Positions 22,572 to 33,785 of a stretch of DNA of 64,000 nt are shown here, one piece after another. Origin of the DNA: Botryosphaeria dothidea (Eukaryota; Ascomycota; Dothideomycetes; Botryosphaeriales; Botryosphaeriaceae); assembly GCA_011503125.2 (NCBI GenBank), contig WWBZ02000014.1:434001-498000 (forward strand), given 5' to 3'. The notes beneath the pieces were generated by a model. That model was not told the origin of the DNA. It was given only the letters and a program-made list of their open reading frames with translations, and made no database searches. The first letter of the stretch is position 1, and every line of letters begins with the position of its first letter. Made by a program: the position numbers and the translations under genes.

Positions 22572-22947
22572 TGGTGAGAAGAATGTCCAGAAAGTTAATT
22601 TTCTTATTGTTGCATCGATGGCCAGTAGGCCCCATGCTTTTATTCGACTATATTTTCATAGCATGTGCACCGGGTAATGGAATTGTAGGGTGCTCCACCG
22701 CAGGCTGCTCCACTCGATCGGGCCTGCCGAAGACCGAGCTGCTCCGCTTCGGGAGGTGGGCACAGTCCGCTCGGGCCTATCCAGACAACGGCAGTACCCA
22801 GCTGCCCGCTAACGGTTTAGCTTTGCGGAGGCGCCGCGCCGACAACCTGTAGTATATATCAGCTAACCAGCCTGCACTGCACTTCAAATATCCTTCGTCT
22901 CATTCCACTCATCTCATACACTTCGATTGCCATCATATCGGATAAAC
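22572..22947. promoter_or_regulatory. Divergent promoter between P450 and bicupin
   Basis: 376 bp separates the two start codons. Within about 22690-22760 there are three TGCTCC(A/G)C copies (GTGCTCCACCG, CTGCTCCACTCG, CTGCTCCGCTTCGG) and two CGGGCCT copies. A TATATATC string lies near 22853-22860, about 90 bp before the bicupin ATG. The repeats are candidate operator sites for the neighbouring C2H2 regulator; this is inference. Confidence 0.45.
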
Positions 22948-24066
22948 ATGCCAGCTACTGGAAAGATTCAGGATGTCGACAGTCCTCCAGGGACGCAGAA
23001 GAGCTATGTGGTGTCGCTCTTCAGAGGCGAGCAGCTTGTCATTCCTTGTTCCAATTCAGTGATGCGCTTGCTTGTTACTGGGAAAGAGACAGGCATGACG
23101 TTTGCAGTCGTGGGCACTGGTGGCTCCGCTGGGGATCCGATCGGCTACCACTTCCATCGAGAAGCACATGATGTATTTTTGTGCCTGAAGGGGAACGTGA
23201 ATGTATGGGCAAATAAGACTGCAAGGACCATGAGTCCAGGCGACTTTGCCAGCGTTCCACCAGTGAGTAGACCAGTCTCATGGAGGGGTTGATCAATGAG
23301 ATTAACAAGTCCATAGGGGGTTGTGCATCAATATCAAATTCTGGGAGACCACAGCGAGTTCGTGGGGCTCATCATTCCTGGAGGATGGGAGGAATTCTTC
23401 AGAATCATTGGCGAACCATACGACGGACCCTTCTTCCCCGTCAATGACACGCGCGATCCACGAGAAGTCTTGATCCCCAAGTTGATCCAAGCGGCTGAGA
23501 CATGCGACATGGTGCCCGTCAGGGATCATCCACCTGTTGAAATCCAGCCGTGGGTCTCTGGAAAAGACAACACGCTTCCAAGCGGCTTAGAACCGTACTT
23601 TCTGCGCGCAGACACGGGGCCCAAGTGGATCGTGGAAGGCACAATATGCCGGCCATTGATCACGACGCTGCAATCCAACAGCAGATTCTCGGTTGCGAGC
23701 CTTGAAGGTGGCAATGTGCACCGCAATTTCCTGTCCAGCATTGGTCAGTTTCGGTGGAACACGATCCATCACTGTTTTGCGGTGGTGCACGGCAAGGTCA
23801 GGTTCCAGGTGGGCAAGGAGTCGGTCAGACTATCGGCAGAAGATACCATCTTCATCCCGGCGGCCGAAGGGTTCTCATTTTCGTTCGAGAGCGCATTTGC
23901 GCAGATGTACGTATTCGCAAACGGAGGCGGAGTTGCCGAATTGGTGATCAAGGTGGGGAGAAAGATGGAGGCGCCTGGCAGCATCCCGGACAAGCCAATG
24001 GGTGACTGGCAAGCGGCGCAGGTGACCAAACTGGCCGAGGAACACGGCTTTGTGGTGGAGCAGTGA
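22948..24066 (+). CDS. Quercetin 2,3-dioxygenase-like bicupin
   Basis: Exons 22948-23262 and 23317-24066, phase 0, with a 54-bp intron (GTGAGT, branch ATTAAC, acceptor CATAG); 354 aa, the usual length of fungal quercetinases. The first cupin has the metal-binding string GYHFHREAHD and PGDFASVPP, then GVVHQYQI after the intron. The second cupin lies around FRWNTIHHCFAVVHGKV to FIPAAEGFSF. Quercetinases open the flavonol C ring using a Cu, Mn or other metal centre. Here the residue five after the second His (Glu in the Aspergillus enzyme) is Asp, as I recall for many uncharacterised fungal relatives, so substrate and metal are uncertain. No clear signal peptide, so it is probably cytosolic. The ATG at 22948 gives the best N-terminus. 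Confidence 0.8.
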
Positions 24067-24389
24067 GAGAAGCAGGTCTGGGCTTTGAGGCGCACAAGAA
24101 GGTTGCGGCGTATGCAACGCGGGGAGGAACGACCGGAGAAGAAAAATGCGGGGTTGCCGCGGCCCCACCTCCAATCACCCACTCCTTTTTCTCTGCGCCG
24201 CTTGCTCAACACCAGTGATTGTTCGGCCAAGTTTTTACCGGCTCGGCTTTTCCGGATTCACCGGCCAGTGGACAGACCGAGCTCCGCAATCCACTTTACC
24301 GTCTCAAGATGGCTGCGGGGTTTCATCATGCTACTAATCACCCCTCCCATTCGCTTTGCTGTTCCTCTACAGTCCGAGATTCTCCCTAA
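24067..24389. other. Short intergenic region upstream of the C2H2 regulator
   Basis: 323 bp between the bicupin stop and the regulator start, same strand. It presumably contains the regulator promoter; CT-rich near 24180-24200. Nothing else is seen. Confidence 0.5.
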
Positions 24390-27337
24390 ATGGATTCTGC
24401 CAGTACCAGTGTCACGCCCCAAGCGCCCCGTCACAAGCATTCACGCGTGCCGCCGCTCCAAGGGTCCTCTAAGCTTATCTGCACCCTCTGTGGCGCCGTG
24501 TTTGGGCGCCAAGAGCATCTTACACGGCATATCCGGAGCCATTCCAACCAGAAACCCTTCCATTGCACGCGATGTGGCCGCAGCTTCACAAGGAGGTACG
24601 TCTCCACCAGTCGTTGTCACTCTACCAATCAATCCAGGCCAAAGCGAATCTAACCCTGCATAGTGACACCCTGAAACGTCATGTTGCGAAGCATCGTGGA
24701 AGCGCTGCGAATTCTGCAGCATATCTCAATGCGGAATCTTACTCTCCATGCGATGACGCTCTTTCCGGCGAAGGGGTTCCAGTGTCCGAAGATCCACATC
24801 ACAATGGAATCCAGAATTCACTACCGTCGTCTTCCTCTCGATTAGTTGATTCTGCAGCCGGGTTGAGCAACATGACGACTCAAGAGGGGTCTTTCTCTGG
24901 GCTTCTATCTCCCACTGCCAGCCTTGGTAGCCTTCCTTCGTTATCCGAATACCATGGCCAGGACATGGTCTCGAGCCTCTTTGAGTACAGTGGATACGAT
25001 TTACCTAATTTTTTCTTGATGGCGCCTTTCGACCAGGACAGTCCAATGTATCTGGATGGCACCGCGGCCCAGATACACCATTTCAATGGAACAAACGTGT
25101 CGGAAATCACCTCGAAGTCACCAGGCCGGCCACCTTCATGCCATGAAGAATCATCGGCCATGGTACATCCCAGTCTGTGGTCGTCCTCACGGCCGTCTTC
25201 ACCTCAAGGATTCCGTATGAATAGCTGGCATGACACTTTCACCCCGAAAGATTCAAATGCGTCTGCACATGGTCAACGACTTCCAGCTCCAGTGCGGTTA
25301 TCGAGCGAGGAGTTGTCCAGCATTGAGGATCACATGCATGTGGCGCCGGTCCCAGAAGATAAGATGGCCAGGATATCCACCTTCATCAACCAGCAGAATT
25401 GCTCCCATACTGTTTTCCAAAGCTCACCGGCACCCATCGAGCCAGACCCTGAAGTGCTCGGCCGCTTCGTGCAGCTCTATTTTGAGTACTTCCATCCAAT
25501 CATGCCGATCCTGCACAAGCCCACATTTAACAAGCGTGAAACGCCATGGCTGCTCGTTCTCGCAGTGGCGACGGTGGGCGGGCATTACGCAAGAGGGCCG
25601 GGCCCCTTAAAATTTGTATCCACTCTGCGCGAATATTTGCGGAGAGCCGTCATCATATCGGTGAGTAGTCTGACGTTCCTTTCAATGATGTCTTCCTTTG
25701 CATAAGTGCTTTGGAAAGATATGCCGGGCAGGGTTAGCATCCGGAGATTTCTCCCGAAGCGGAGATCTAAGAGGTAGCGCCAAACCACTTGTGGCAAATG
25801 CGTGTACTTCCCCCACGCGCCTCCAGCGTAGCCCGGACACCTGTGTTGCAGGAGCACGAGCGCGCGCAAAGACCATGGTGCCAGATGTTCTGGATTGGGA
25901 ACGAAATCTAACTTTTTTTTTTCTACGCAGCTCGAAGGAGATCAGTCTAAGCTCCTGCAGATCTGGTTCGCGCAAGTGGTTCTTCTTAGCCACATTAGCA
26001 TGATCTATAGCGGCAAAAAGCAGCTGGTGCTAGCAGCGCTGTACCAGAGAAACTTGCTGAATGTACTTTGCAAAGGTATTAGTGCAGGGTTCAAGAGCGC
26101 TGTGCAATATGGCAGAGAGTTTAACCGAAAAGCTGGGGTGGAGGATTGGTTGGATCGGGAGCTCGCCGGACGAGTGATCTACGCCACATGGGTAATATCT
26201 CTTACTTACATGCGGGTGTCGTCTGAATACTAATCATGTTGATTTTGAGAAGCTCCTGGACTGTCAGCATAGTCTGCACTGCGATCTGCCGCCACCGTCG
26301 ATATCACCCAGGGAGCTCGCGCTGCCGCTACCGTGCGGTCAAGATATTTGGAACACGCCGGTCGAGCAGATTGATCAGGCGCCGCAAGGTCGGTGCCGTC
26401 TTAAGGCTCGAAGCGGGCAAGGCTGACGATCTTCATATTGTTAGAACTCGCAACGTTGCACGAGATGTTGCATGGCATCCAGGCAGGAGACCGTTTTCCG
26501 GGCGTTGGAGAATTCGCGCAGAGGATCGCCGTGACGGGCGTGTATTATGAGTCCAGGGTGGTTCTTCAAGCAGCTGGATCCCTGCAGCAAGCGCACATCA
26601 TGGGCGCCAGCGGCATGGATGGCGCGCATCTCCCTTCAGCCGACCCAATTAGGTCGGTGGGCGCAGACGGGATATACAATTCCTGGAGACAGAGTGCGGT
26701 TGACGCTTTGACCTGCCTCGGACCGCGCGCGGGGTGTACCGATGTCCTTGGCCAGCAGCTGCTTCATTACGTTTCCATCCGACTGCTGGTGCCGTTGACG
26801 CGGCTCTGCGCGCTGACTGGGTGGATGGCATCGGAGCAGGCTACGGCGGAGGCGCGCCAGGAGCTCAGGGCGTGGATCCGGCATGACGGCGAGAATGCTC
26901 GGCGGGCCGTCATGCACGCGGCCAGGCTGTTCGGGCTGCTGCGCACGCAGGCGACAAACTCGTACTTTGAGGCTCACTACGTCCTGCTGGCCAGCCTCAC
27001 CCTGTGGGCGTACGCGCTGCTGGAGCCCGAGGCGGTGGATCAGGACTCCCGTGCACACGCATTGAGCATGCTGGCGGCATCGTCGTCGAGCCACGGTGTC
27101 AGCGTCAGGCTGGACGCGATCGAGGAGGCGGCGGGCATGGAGCAGTGGACGCGGTACGGCATGGCTCTGGTGCCGAATGTGGCAGGCGTGGGCAGCATGC
27201 AGGGGCAGGCAGGAGCGCTCAGGGTCGTTGGTGAGGCACAACGGCTGCTGGTCCAGCGTGCGTCGTGGCCAATCAGCCAGAAGTTTGCGGCGGTGCTTGC
27301 AGACCTGGCGTCCGTGGGCAGGACGGGAAATAGATAA
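24390..27337 (+). CDS. C2H2 zinc-finger / fungal-specific transcription factor
   Basis: Exons 24390-24595, 24664-25660, 25931-26191, 26250-26388 and 26445-27337 with consistent phases; 831 aa. Two C2H2 fingers lie near residues 31-80 (CTLCGAVFGRQEHLTRHIRSH and CTRCGRSFTRSDTLKRHVAKH); the second is completed only after splicing. A Ser/Pro-rich linker follows, then a fungal-trans regulatory domain (VQLYFEYFHPIMPILHKPTF, FAQVVLLSHISMIYSG). Such proteins are nuclear regulators, often of nearby metabolic genes. Its position next to the P450/bicupin pair suggests a pathway-specific activator; this is inference. The third exon is preceded by a 270-bp intron, longer than the rest but in phase on both sides. 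Confidence 0.88.
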
Positions 27338-28435
27338 TGGCAATATATAAAAAGATGGTTTGAGCGCGGAAGCTTGTCCCAAACAGATCCCGGCTGGCAA
27401 GCCACACATGGCACATCTGGATGCAGATTGACGAAGACGATCGTCGTCTGCGCCGCGGGGAAGCGACGGGATGCGCGCGAGCTGCGCGGCCGCCAGATGT
27501 AGGGCCCGCTGCGGGCTGACATGTATGATGTTATGTTTGCTGACGTTTTGCTGGCTGGGCTGAGACACAGGCACTGCGACGCTTTCTAGACGCCTTCTAG
27601 AGCTCGAGCGCGGAGCGACCGCACAAAGCCTGCGGCGCGCAGGCCCCGCCCCGCGGACCCAGCCCAACGCACCGGGGCAGGGCTGGCGCTCTGGGGGAGG
27701 GAAGCAGAGTGAGTGCAAGAGACGTGCGTTTCACGAGCGCGGAATGAAGTGCGCGCCTGGATTAGTATCTATCGCACCGCAGCAGGCTGACTCGCTCTGG
27801 ACTGATGCGAATTAGTCAAGCTTTAGCAATCTGTGGGGCATGCGACGCGCGTGGGGATCGCCTTGGTGTGGCTCAAACTCCCTCGGGTCAGTCACTGTTC
27901 CTAACCACTAGCAGCCCGTCCATTTTGTTTTCGCCGCCTGTCGCTGAGTGCGCCGCCTGCTCAAGGCTCTCGACATGCCCACGCCCGCGCAAGTCGCCCG
28001 CCTGCTCCCGATCTAAAGCCTGTCCGCCCGCGATCTCCCTGCCTCCGCCAGCCCGCGTCCCGGCTAAGGGCCCCTAGCCTGCTGTGCGGCGCTGTTGCGT
28101 CAACGGCCCGCCAGAGCCCTCCGCATTCGACCACCGCCACTGATCCCAAGGAGGAGCCCGACCAGACCGCGCCCACTCCAGCACTCCTCGTGCCGCTCTA
28201 GGAGCACGCGCCTCTTTCATCCTCGACCGCGTCCCCTACGCTCGCTCCATCCATCCCAGAGCTCCACCGCGTCTCCGCAACGACCACCATGAACCGGGCG
28301 AGCCCGCCTTCCATCACCCTGTAGCATAACCACCCGAGCCTCATCAATCCATTCACCCAGTCGCCCGTCCGCCGCGCGCCCCCACAGCTAGCGAGTGCCC
28401 GTCCGAACGCACCTGGGAATGACCGTCGCTGGACA
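27338..28435. other. Long upstream region of the Zn2Cys6 gene
   Basis: About 1.1 kb, with the last 600 bp Pro/Ala/Arg-type GC-rich and CT-rich. It is likely a long promoter and 5' leader of the downstream regulator; no coding frame convinces. Confidence 0.45.
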
Positions 28436-31400
28436 ATGGCATCAAACTTCGCCAACATGGGTTCCTACGGTCAAGCCGACGTCGACAGCCAGCGCCAGAA
28501 CAATGACCCGCTGAACCTCAACGAGTACGTCATGCCCCCGACCGCCGACGGCCGCAACCCGCGCCTCGACGCCCTGCTGCACGCCGCCCAGTCGCCCTCG
28601 AGCCTCTCCAATTCCGGCTCCTCGATGATGTCCGCCATGCCGGACTACAACGGCCTGGGCCTGCACGGCTCCTACAACCCCGCGCAGCACGGTGCCGGCC
28701 CGCAGATGATGGCTCAGGGCCCGGACGCCCAGGTCGGCGATGCCGTCTTCGCCGGCGCTTCCGACGCGCCGTCGAGACAACACAAGCTGAGCATCAGCAG
28801 CAGCATGGGCGGGATGCCCGCCAATGGCGGCATGGCGAGCGGCGCGAGCGCCGATGGCATGGACACCGAGACCAGCCCGCAGAGCGCCTTCGGCGTCGGC
28901 CCGGCCGGCTTCGGCGAAGACTTCGCGCGCGACGACAGCTCGGCGATCGTCGATTCCTCGGGCAACAAGGAGAACCGCGGCGACGACACGCCCAAGGGCG
29001 GCAAGAAGAAGGACGGCGAGTCGGACCTGCCGCCGCCGTGGAGCGAGATGAAGACGAAGGCCGGCAAGGAGCGCAAGAGATTGCCGCTGGCCTGCATCGC
29101 GTGCCGCCGGAAGAAGATTCGGTGCTCGGGAGAGAAGCCGGCGTGCAAGCACTGCCTCCGCTCGCGGATTCCGTGCGTGTACAAGGTCACCACACGCAAA
29201 GCCGCACCCAGGACCGATTACATGGCAATGCTGGACAAGCGGTTGAAGAGGATGGAGGAACGAGTCATCAAACTGATCCCAAAAGAGAGCATGGGAACCC
29301 TGAACACGGTCCCGAGAGCTGTCGTCAAGCCTCCGCTTCCCGGCGCCCCATCAAAAGGCGGATCGACCAAGAAACGCCCAGCAGAAGAGGCCTTTGGAGC
29401 AGAATTGGACGAGTGGTCGAAAACCAAAGTCGCAAATCCAGCCGAGAGCCGAGGGTCGCAGCCGCCGAAAGGCGTGGATCCTGAGAACAGCTTATTAACA
29501 GAAGGCGTGGAAAGTCTTCCTCCGAAGGAGATTCAAGAACACCTTGCCGAAGTATATTTCGATTACTGCTACGGCCAGAGTTATCCTCTACTTCACAAAC
29601 CAAGTTTCATGCGCAGACTAGCAGCAGGGCAGGTGCCACCAGTCTTGATCCTTGCCGTCTGCGCCATCTCCGCACGCTTCTCGACACATCCCCAAATACG
29701 GACAGAACCTGCATTCCTGAGAGGAGAGGTCTGGGCTACCAAGGCTCGAGACATCGCGCTAAAAAGATATGATACCCCGAACATTACCATCCTCATCACA
29801 TACCTTCTTCTAGGACTGCATGAGTTCGGAACCTGTCAAGGTGGACGAAGTTGGATGTTTGGTGGAATGGCTCAAAGAATGGCATACGCTTTGCAGCTGC
29901 ACAAAGATCTGGACCATGATCCGCTTGGAAAAGAGAATGGAGATAGGGCCGAACTCAGCTTCACTGACCGGGAAATTAGGCGGCGCACGATGTGGTCTTG
30001 CTTCCTCATGGATCGATTTAACTCGTCCGGTACCGACCGTCCACTCTTTGTCAGCGGCCAGTTCATCAAAGTCCAATTACCCATAAGAGAACACTATTTC
30101 CAGATGGAGGTACCGGGACCAACAGAGGATCTTGAGGGCAATGTCCGGAATCCCGTGCCTGACGATGCCGGACAACTGGCAGATGCAAGAGAGAACATGG
30201 GTGTTGTTGCATACCTTGTTCGGTCTGTTGCCATCTGGGGTCGTCTTATAATGTTCAACAATCTCGGAGGCAAAGAGCAGGAGCGTGTTCCCATATGGTC
30301 ACCTCAGTCCACTTTTCAGGAGCTGAAGAAAGCAGCATACGAATTCAAAGCAGCCCTGCCAGAAAGACTAGCCTACACACAAGAGAACCTACAAAATCAC
30401 ATCACGGAAAAAACCGCCAACCAATTCATCTTTCTCCACATCGTCTACCACCAAATCATCCTGTTCCTCAACCGCTTCGCATTACCGTCCCATGCCGGTA
30501 GCCGGCCACCACAGGACATGCCGCACCAGTTTCTCACGGAAGCTGCCCACGCAGCACTCGATGCCGCCAACCAGATTTCTCTTCTCGTCAACGAGGCTAT
30601 GAACTACAACGTGGTAGTCCCTTTCGCAGGTTATTGCGCGTTTCTGTCCAGCACGGTCCACATTCGCGGCGTTTTCTCCAAGAATCCAAAGCTGGAAATG
30701 GCTTCGAAGCGCTACCTTGCCTACAATGTCAAGTTTTTGAGTAAGATGAAGAAATATTGGGGAATGTTCCACTTCGTGGCAGAAAACTTGAAGGATTTGT
30801 ACCGCCAGCATGCAGACGCGGCGCTTCGTGGACCCTCGGCTGTCAACGGCCGGCAAACAAGTATCTTCCAATACGGAGATTGGTTCGACCGTTACCCGCA
30901 TGGTGTATCGCGTACGGATTACGAAGATCCAGCTGCGGACGTGAAGAAGGAAGCCGGCACCGATGCGGTCTTGAGCCAAAAGTCGGACTTGCAAAGCGTA
31001 GAAGAGTTCTTCGCTACTCTCTCGCCAGCTTCAAAGGAGCAGTCCAAGAAGGGCAACAAGAAGAGCAAACAGGACAAATCCAAGGGCGGCGACAAACAGG
31101 CCTCCTCAACATCCCCGAGCGTGCAAGCAGGAAACCTCCAGCAGCAACACAACACCTCTTCCCCGCAATCAGACCTGCAACACCACATGCACCACCTCCC
31201 GCAGAACCTCGATCCCTCCTCATCCGCATTCGACCCCTCGGCCGCCGCGGCCTTCATGCAGCAGCACAACAACCACCCCCAGCACGCCTACGACTTCATG
31301 AACCCTGAATTCTCTTCCAACAACCTCAACCACCCCATGTCCGCGCTCGACCGCCAGATGGTCCTCCAGAGCTACGCCACCTTCATGGACCGCAACGAAC

Positions 31401-31723
31401 CCTTCGCCCTCGACGTCAACGCCTTCAACGCGAGTCTCGGCGGCGGCGGCCAGCACCAACAACAACAGCACCAACACAACCCTGCCGCTAGCCCTGGCTT
31501 CTTCACCGACCCCAGCGCCGCGTGGTTCATGCCGTTCAACATGGACCCGCCGACGGGGCTGGGCGATGATGGCATGTTTGGCGGCGGGCCCCAGGGGTAC
31601 GGGTTCGCGTTCGATGCGGGCGGGGCGGTTGTGGGTGCGGAGTTTGGTGCGGGCGCGGGGATGGATGGGTTGGGGCCGTTGACGGGGGAGGGGCAGCAGG
31701 GGGGGAATGGAGGCGGTCAATGA
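28436..31723 (+). CDS. Zn2Cys6 transcription factor with fungal-trans domain
   Basis: One uninterrupted 1095-codon frame from an ATG in good context (ACAATGG). The Zn2Cys6 cluster is near residues 218-246 (CIACRRKKIRC, then CKHC and C, spacing C2C6C6C2C6C), followed by a basic linker and a short coiled coil (MLDKRLKRMEERVIKL). The regulatory domain spans about residues 360-640 (VYFDYCYGQSYPLLHKPSF, TYLLLGLHEFGTCQGGRSW, RRRTMWSCFLMDRF). N- and C-terminal tails are low-complexity (Gly/Met/Asn and Gln/His runs), typical of activation regions. A nuclear DNA-binding regulator; I cannot assign an orthologue. No introns, unlike the neighbouring regulator. Confidence 0.92.
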   Translation: MASNFANMGSYGQADVDSQRQNNDPLNLNEYVMPPTADGRNPRLDALLHAAQSPSSLSNSGSSMMSAMPDYNGLGLHGSYNPAQHGAGPQMMAQGPDAQVGDAVFAGASDAPSRQHKLSISSSMGGMPANGGMASGASADGMDTETSPQSAFGVGPAGFGEDFARDDSSAIVDSSGNKENRGDDTPKGGKKKDGESDLPPPWSEMKTKAGKERKRLPLACIACRRKKIRCSGEKPACKHCLRSRIPCVYKVTTRKAAPRTDYMAMLDKRLKRMEERVIKLIPKESMGTLNTVPRAVVKPPLPGAPSKGGSTKKRPAEEAFGAELDEWSKTKVANPAESRGSQPPKGVDPENSLLTEGVESLPPKEIQEHLAEVYFDYCYGQSYPLLHKPSFMRRLAAGQVPPVLILAVCAISARFSTHPQIRTEPAFLRGEVWATKARDIALKRYDTPNITILITYLLLGLHEFGTCQGGRSWMFGGMAQRMAYALQLHKDLDHDPLGKENGDRAELSFTDREIRRRTMWSCFLMDRFNSSGTDRPLFVSGQFIKVQLPIREHYFQMEVPGPTEDLEGNVRNPVPDDAGQLADARENMGVVAYLVRSVAIWGRLIMFNNLGGKEQERVPIWSPQSTFQELKKAAYEFKAALPERLAYTQENLQNHITEKTANQFIFLHIVYHQIILFLNRFALPSHAGSRPPQDMPHQFLTEAAHAALDAANQISLLVNEAMNYNVVVPFAGYCAFLSSTVHIRGVFSKNPKLEMASKRYLAYNVKFLSKMKKYWGMFHFVAENLKDLYRQHADAALRGPSAVNGRQTSIFQYGDWFDRYPHGVSRTDYEDPAADVKKEAGTDAVLSQKSDLQSVEEFFATLSPASKEQSKKGNKKSKQDKSKGGDKQASSTSPSVQAGNLQQQHNTSSPQSDLQHHMHHLPQNLDPSSSAFDPSAAAAFMQQHNNHPQHAYDFMNPEFSSNNLNHPMSALDRQMVLQSYATFMDRNEPFALDVNAFNASLGGGGQHQQQQHQHNPAASPGFFTDPSAAWFMPFNMDPPTGLGDDGMFGGGPQGYGFAFDAGGAVVGAEFGAGAGMDGLGPLTGEGQQGGNGGGQ

Positions 31724-32791
31724 ACCTTTAGGAGGGGTGGTTCATCTTTTTCAATAAGGTGTATGGATGTTCGGATGTCTGGTTTTTGAGCATAAGACTG
31801 AATTGAGAAAGTGGTCTCGTTTTTTTTTTTGTTCATATCATGTGGAGGGCCCCCACCAATCCTTAATCGGAACGGACAATTTTTGGTATAGACGCGTGGA
31901 TTGGCGCATTTTTGTGTGGCTGTTTTTCATTTTTCGCTCCCTTTCTGGTGGTGGATTTGGTTATTCGGAACCTCTTTTTTTTTTGTCTTCTTTCCGGATC
32001 ATATCTGGAGAGATGGAATGGATCAAGAATGGAACTTGACGCATTGAAGAGAATGATGGACAGGCATTTGGACGATTGAGTGCGGTTATGGCTTTGCATG
32101 TGGTGTCCCCGCTTGGTTTTGTCGAGGTAAATAGCTCGCATGTACGCGCTGTGTGAGAATTCAGGGGGGTTTGCTGTTCTACACTTCTTTGCTATTGATT
32201 CTACATATGATGAAAACGAACTGTGGTACGTTTCTGCCTTCGCTGACTTCATCTCCTACTCGCCATGCCCTTCTGAGTAGCATTACGAGTAGATATGCAG
32301 TGAAGCATTCATCCGGATGTGAATGTCATCGCTTTTCCTAAACACGTATGTCCGGACGAATGCTTCGACTCCCTACGAGGCTTTCTTTGTAAAAAGCCCA
32401 CAAAGACTCCCATGCGTGACCGATCTCACTTCGATGACACCGCATCACGAGATGCCGACAAACGGACTGGAAAGTGGCATGCAGCGATAACCGTATCGAC
32501 AGCACTCCCATTCACACAAGTACAGTTCTGTGAAAAGGAAAGACCAAGAATTTTACTCCTCTGAGCCACTATATCTCTGATCAAACGACTGCACTATCTC
32601 CTCACGCGGCAACGTCGACAACCCTTTGACTTTCGCGGTCATGCATTGAATGGAGTTGCAACGTCCTCAGGTCTTGTACATAAATTTGCTTAGATGGTAG
32701 CCTCGATAACATGATCTTACCCCCAAATCAAGCTTCTCATTCACTGTGTGTTCCCTCCTTGGCCACGAGTGAGCGTCATACGCCCCTATGG
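31724..32791. other. Intergenic region between convergent genes
   Basis: About 1.1 kb of 3' flanks for the Zn2Cys6 gene and the F-box-like gene, with several T8-T10 runs near 31820-31990. No gene is supported. Confidence 0.5.
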
Positions 32792-33785
32792 CTATCTTTC
32801 TTCTAGCTTCTCAATCTGAGCAATCCATCCCTTGTCGTTTGGCGATTTCACACCAAAGAACCGTTGAACTTCCAACTCTACACAAGGCCGCGAGCGCAAG
32901 TCGCCCCATTGCAAATACACCCGTGCGTGGCACGGCAATCGCGCTCGACACCTGTGCTCCGAAATCTTGCCCTCACGGCGCCAGGGCAGCGTCTCAAACG
33001 TCCCAGGGTCGCCCAGATCCACATGGCCGCACACGAAGATATCATGCCGCGCCGCCATCGCCTTCAACACGCGCAGCGCGAGCTCGTGCGAGAAGCGCGT
33101 CTTTGCGCTCACCACGACGCTACCAGTCCCATCACCACCCTCAACCACCGCTGGAACCCGCTGCCCAGGAACGGCCCCGTCGCGACGCCCATCATCTGCG
33201 CCCCCTTGTCGCCCCAGCCCCGACGCGGACCCCGCCTGCACCTCCGCTCGAACGTGAAGCCTTCGAGCTTCGCCCACTGCAGCTCCCTGCGCCGCTCCTG
33301 CACGCGGCGCAGACGCGGAGGGGTGCTCGCTTGCTGCGGAAGGCGGCGGCGGACCAGCGCCAGGGCTGGAGAAGCCAGGTCGGAGTCGAGGACGGCGGTG
33401 GTGGGAGTGCGGGTGGCGGCAACGATGACGCTGCTGCTTGTTGCTGTCGTTCTTGCTTCTCGGCTTCGCAGAGGCGCGTGAAGTTGTCACGGCGTAGCCG
33501 CCTGAGGAAGTCGCACGAGGTCCGGTGGTGTGCTGACGGTTCTTGGATGGTGCGGGAAAAGCGCAAGGCGCGCGTGGTGGCACGGAGGGCGAGGAGATCG
33601 GCGGGGTCGGAGACGTGGTGGGTCGTGAGGTAGTAGAGGAGATCCAAAGGTAGGCGGTGCAGGAAGCTGTGGTGGATGTTGTGGGTAACGGCGTCGATGA
33701 CTTCTTGTGGTAGCGCTTCTTCTTTTTGCACCCTGATATATGGCCGTAAGAGGCCAAAAAGCCGGTCGAATGGTCGTGCCATCAT
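32792..33785 (-). pseudogene. F-box-like protein gene, apparently frameshifted
   Basis: The first frame (33785 down to about 33300) starts MMARPFDRLFGLLRP and has an F-box-like segment (LHRLPLDLLYYLTTHHVSDPADLLALRATTRALRF), then RVCAAC. Continuity then requires a second frame (about 33300-33160, QERRRELQWAKLEGFTFERR) and a third (about 33150-32792, SAKTRFSHELALRVLKAM to FGVKSPNDKGWIAQIEKLEER). Both shifts are equivalent to losing one base (or four), and no intron signals explain them. The first shift sits at GCGTGCAGG, where a lost GCGT would restore the frame. F-box proteins bring substrates to SCF ubiquitin ligases. It is either a decayed gene or a locus with sequencing errors. Confidence 0.55.
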
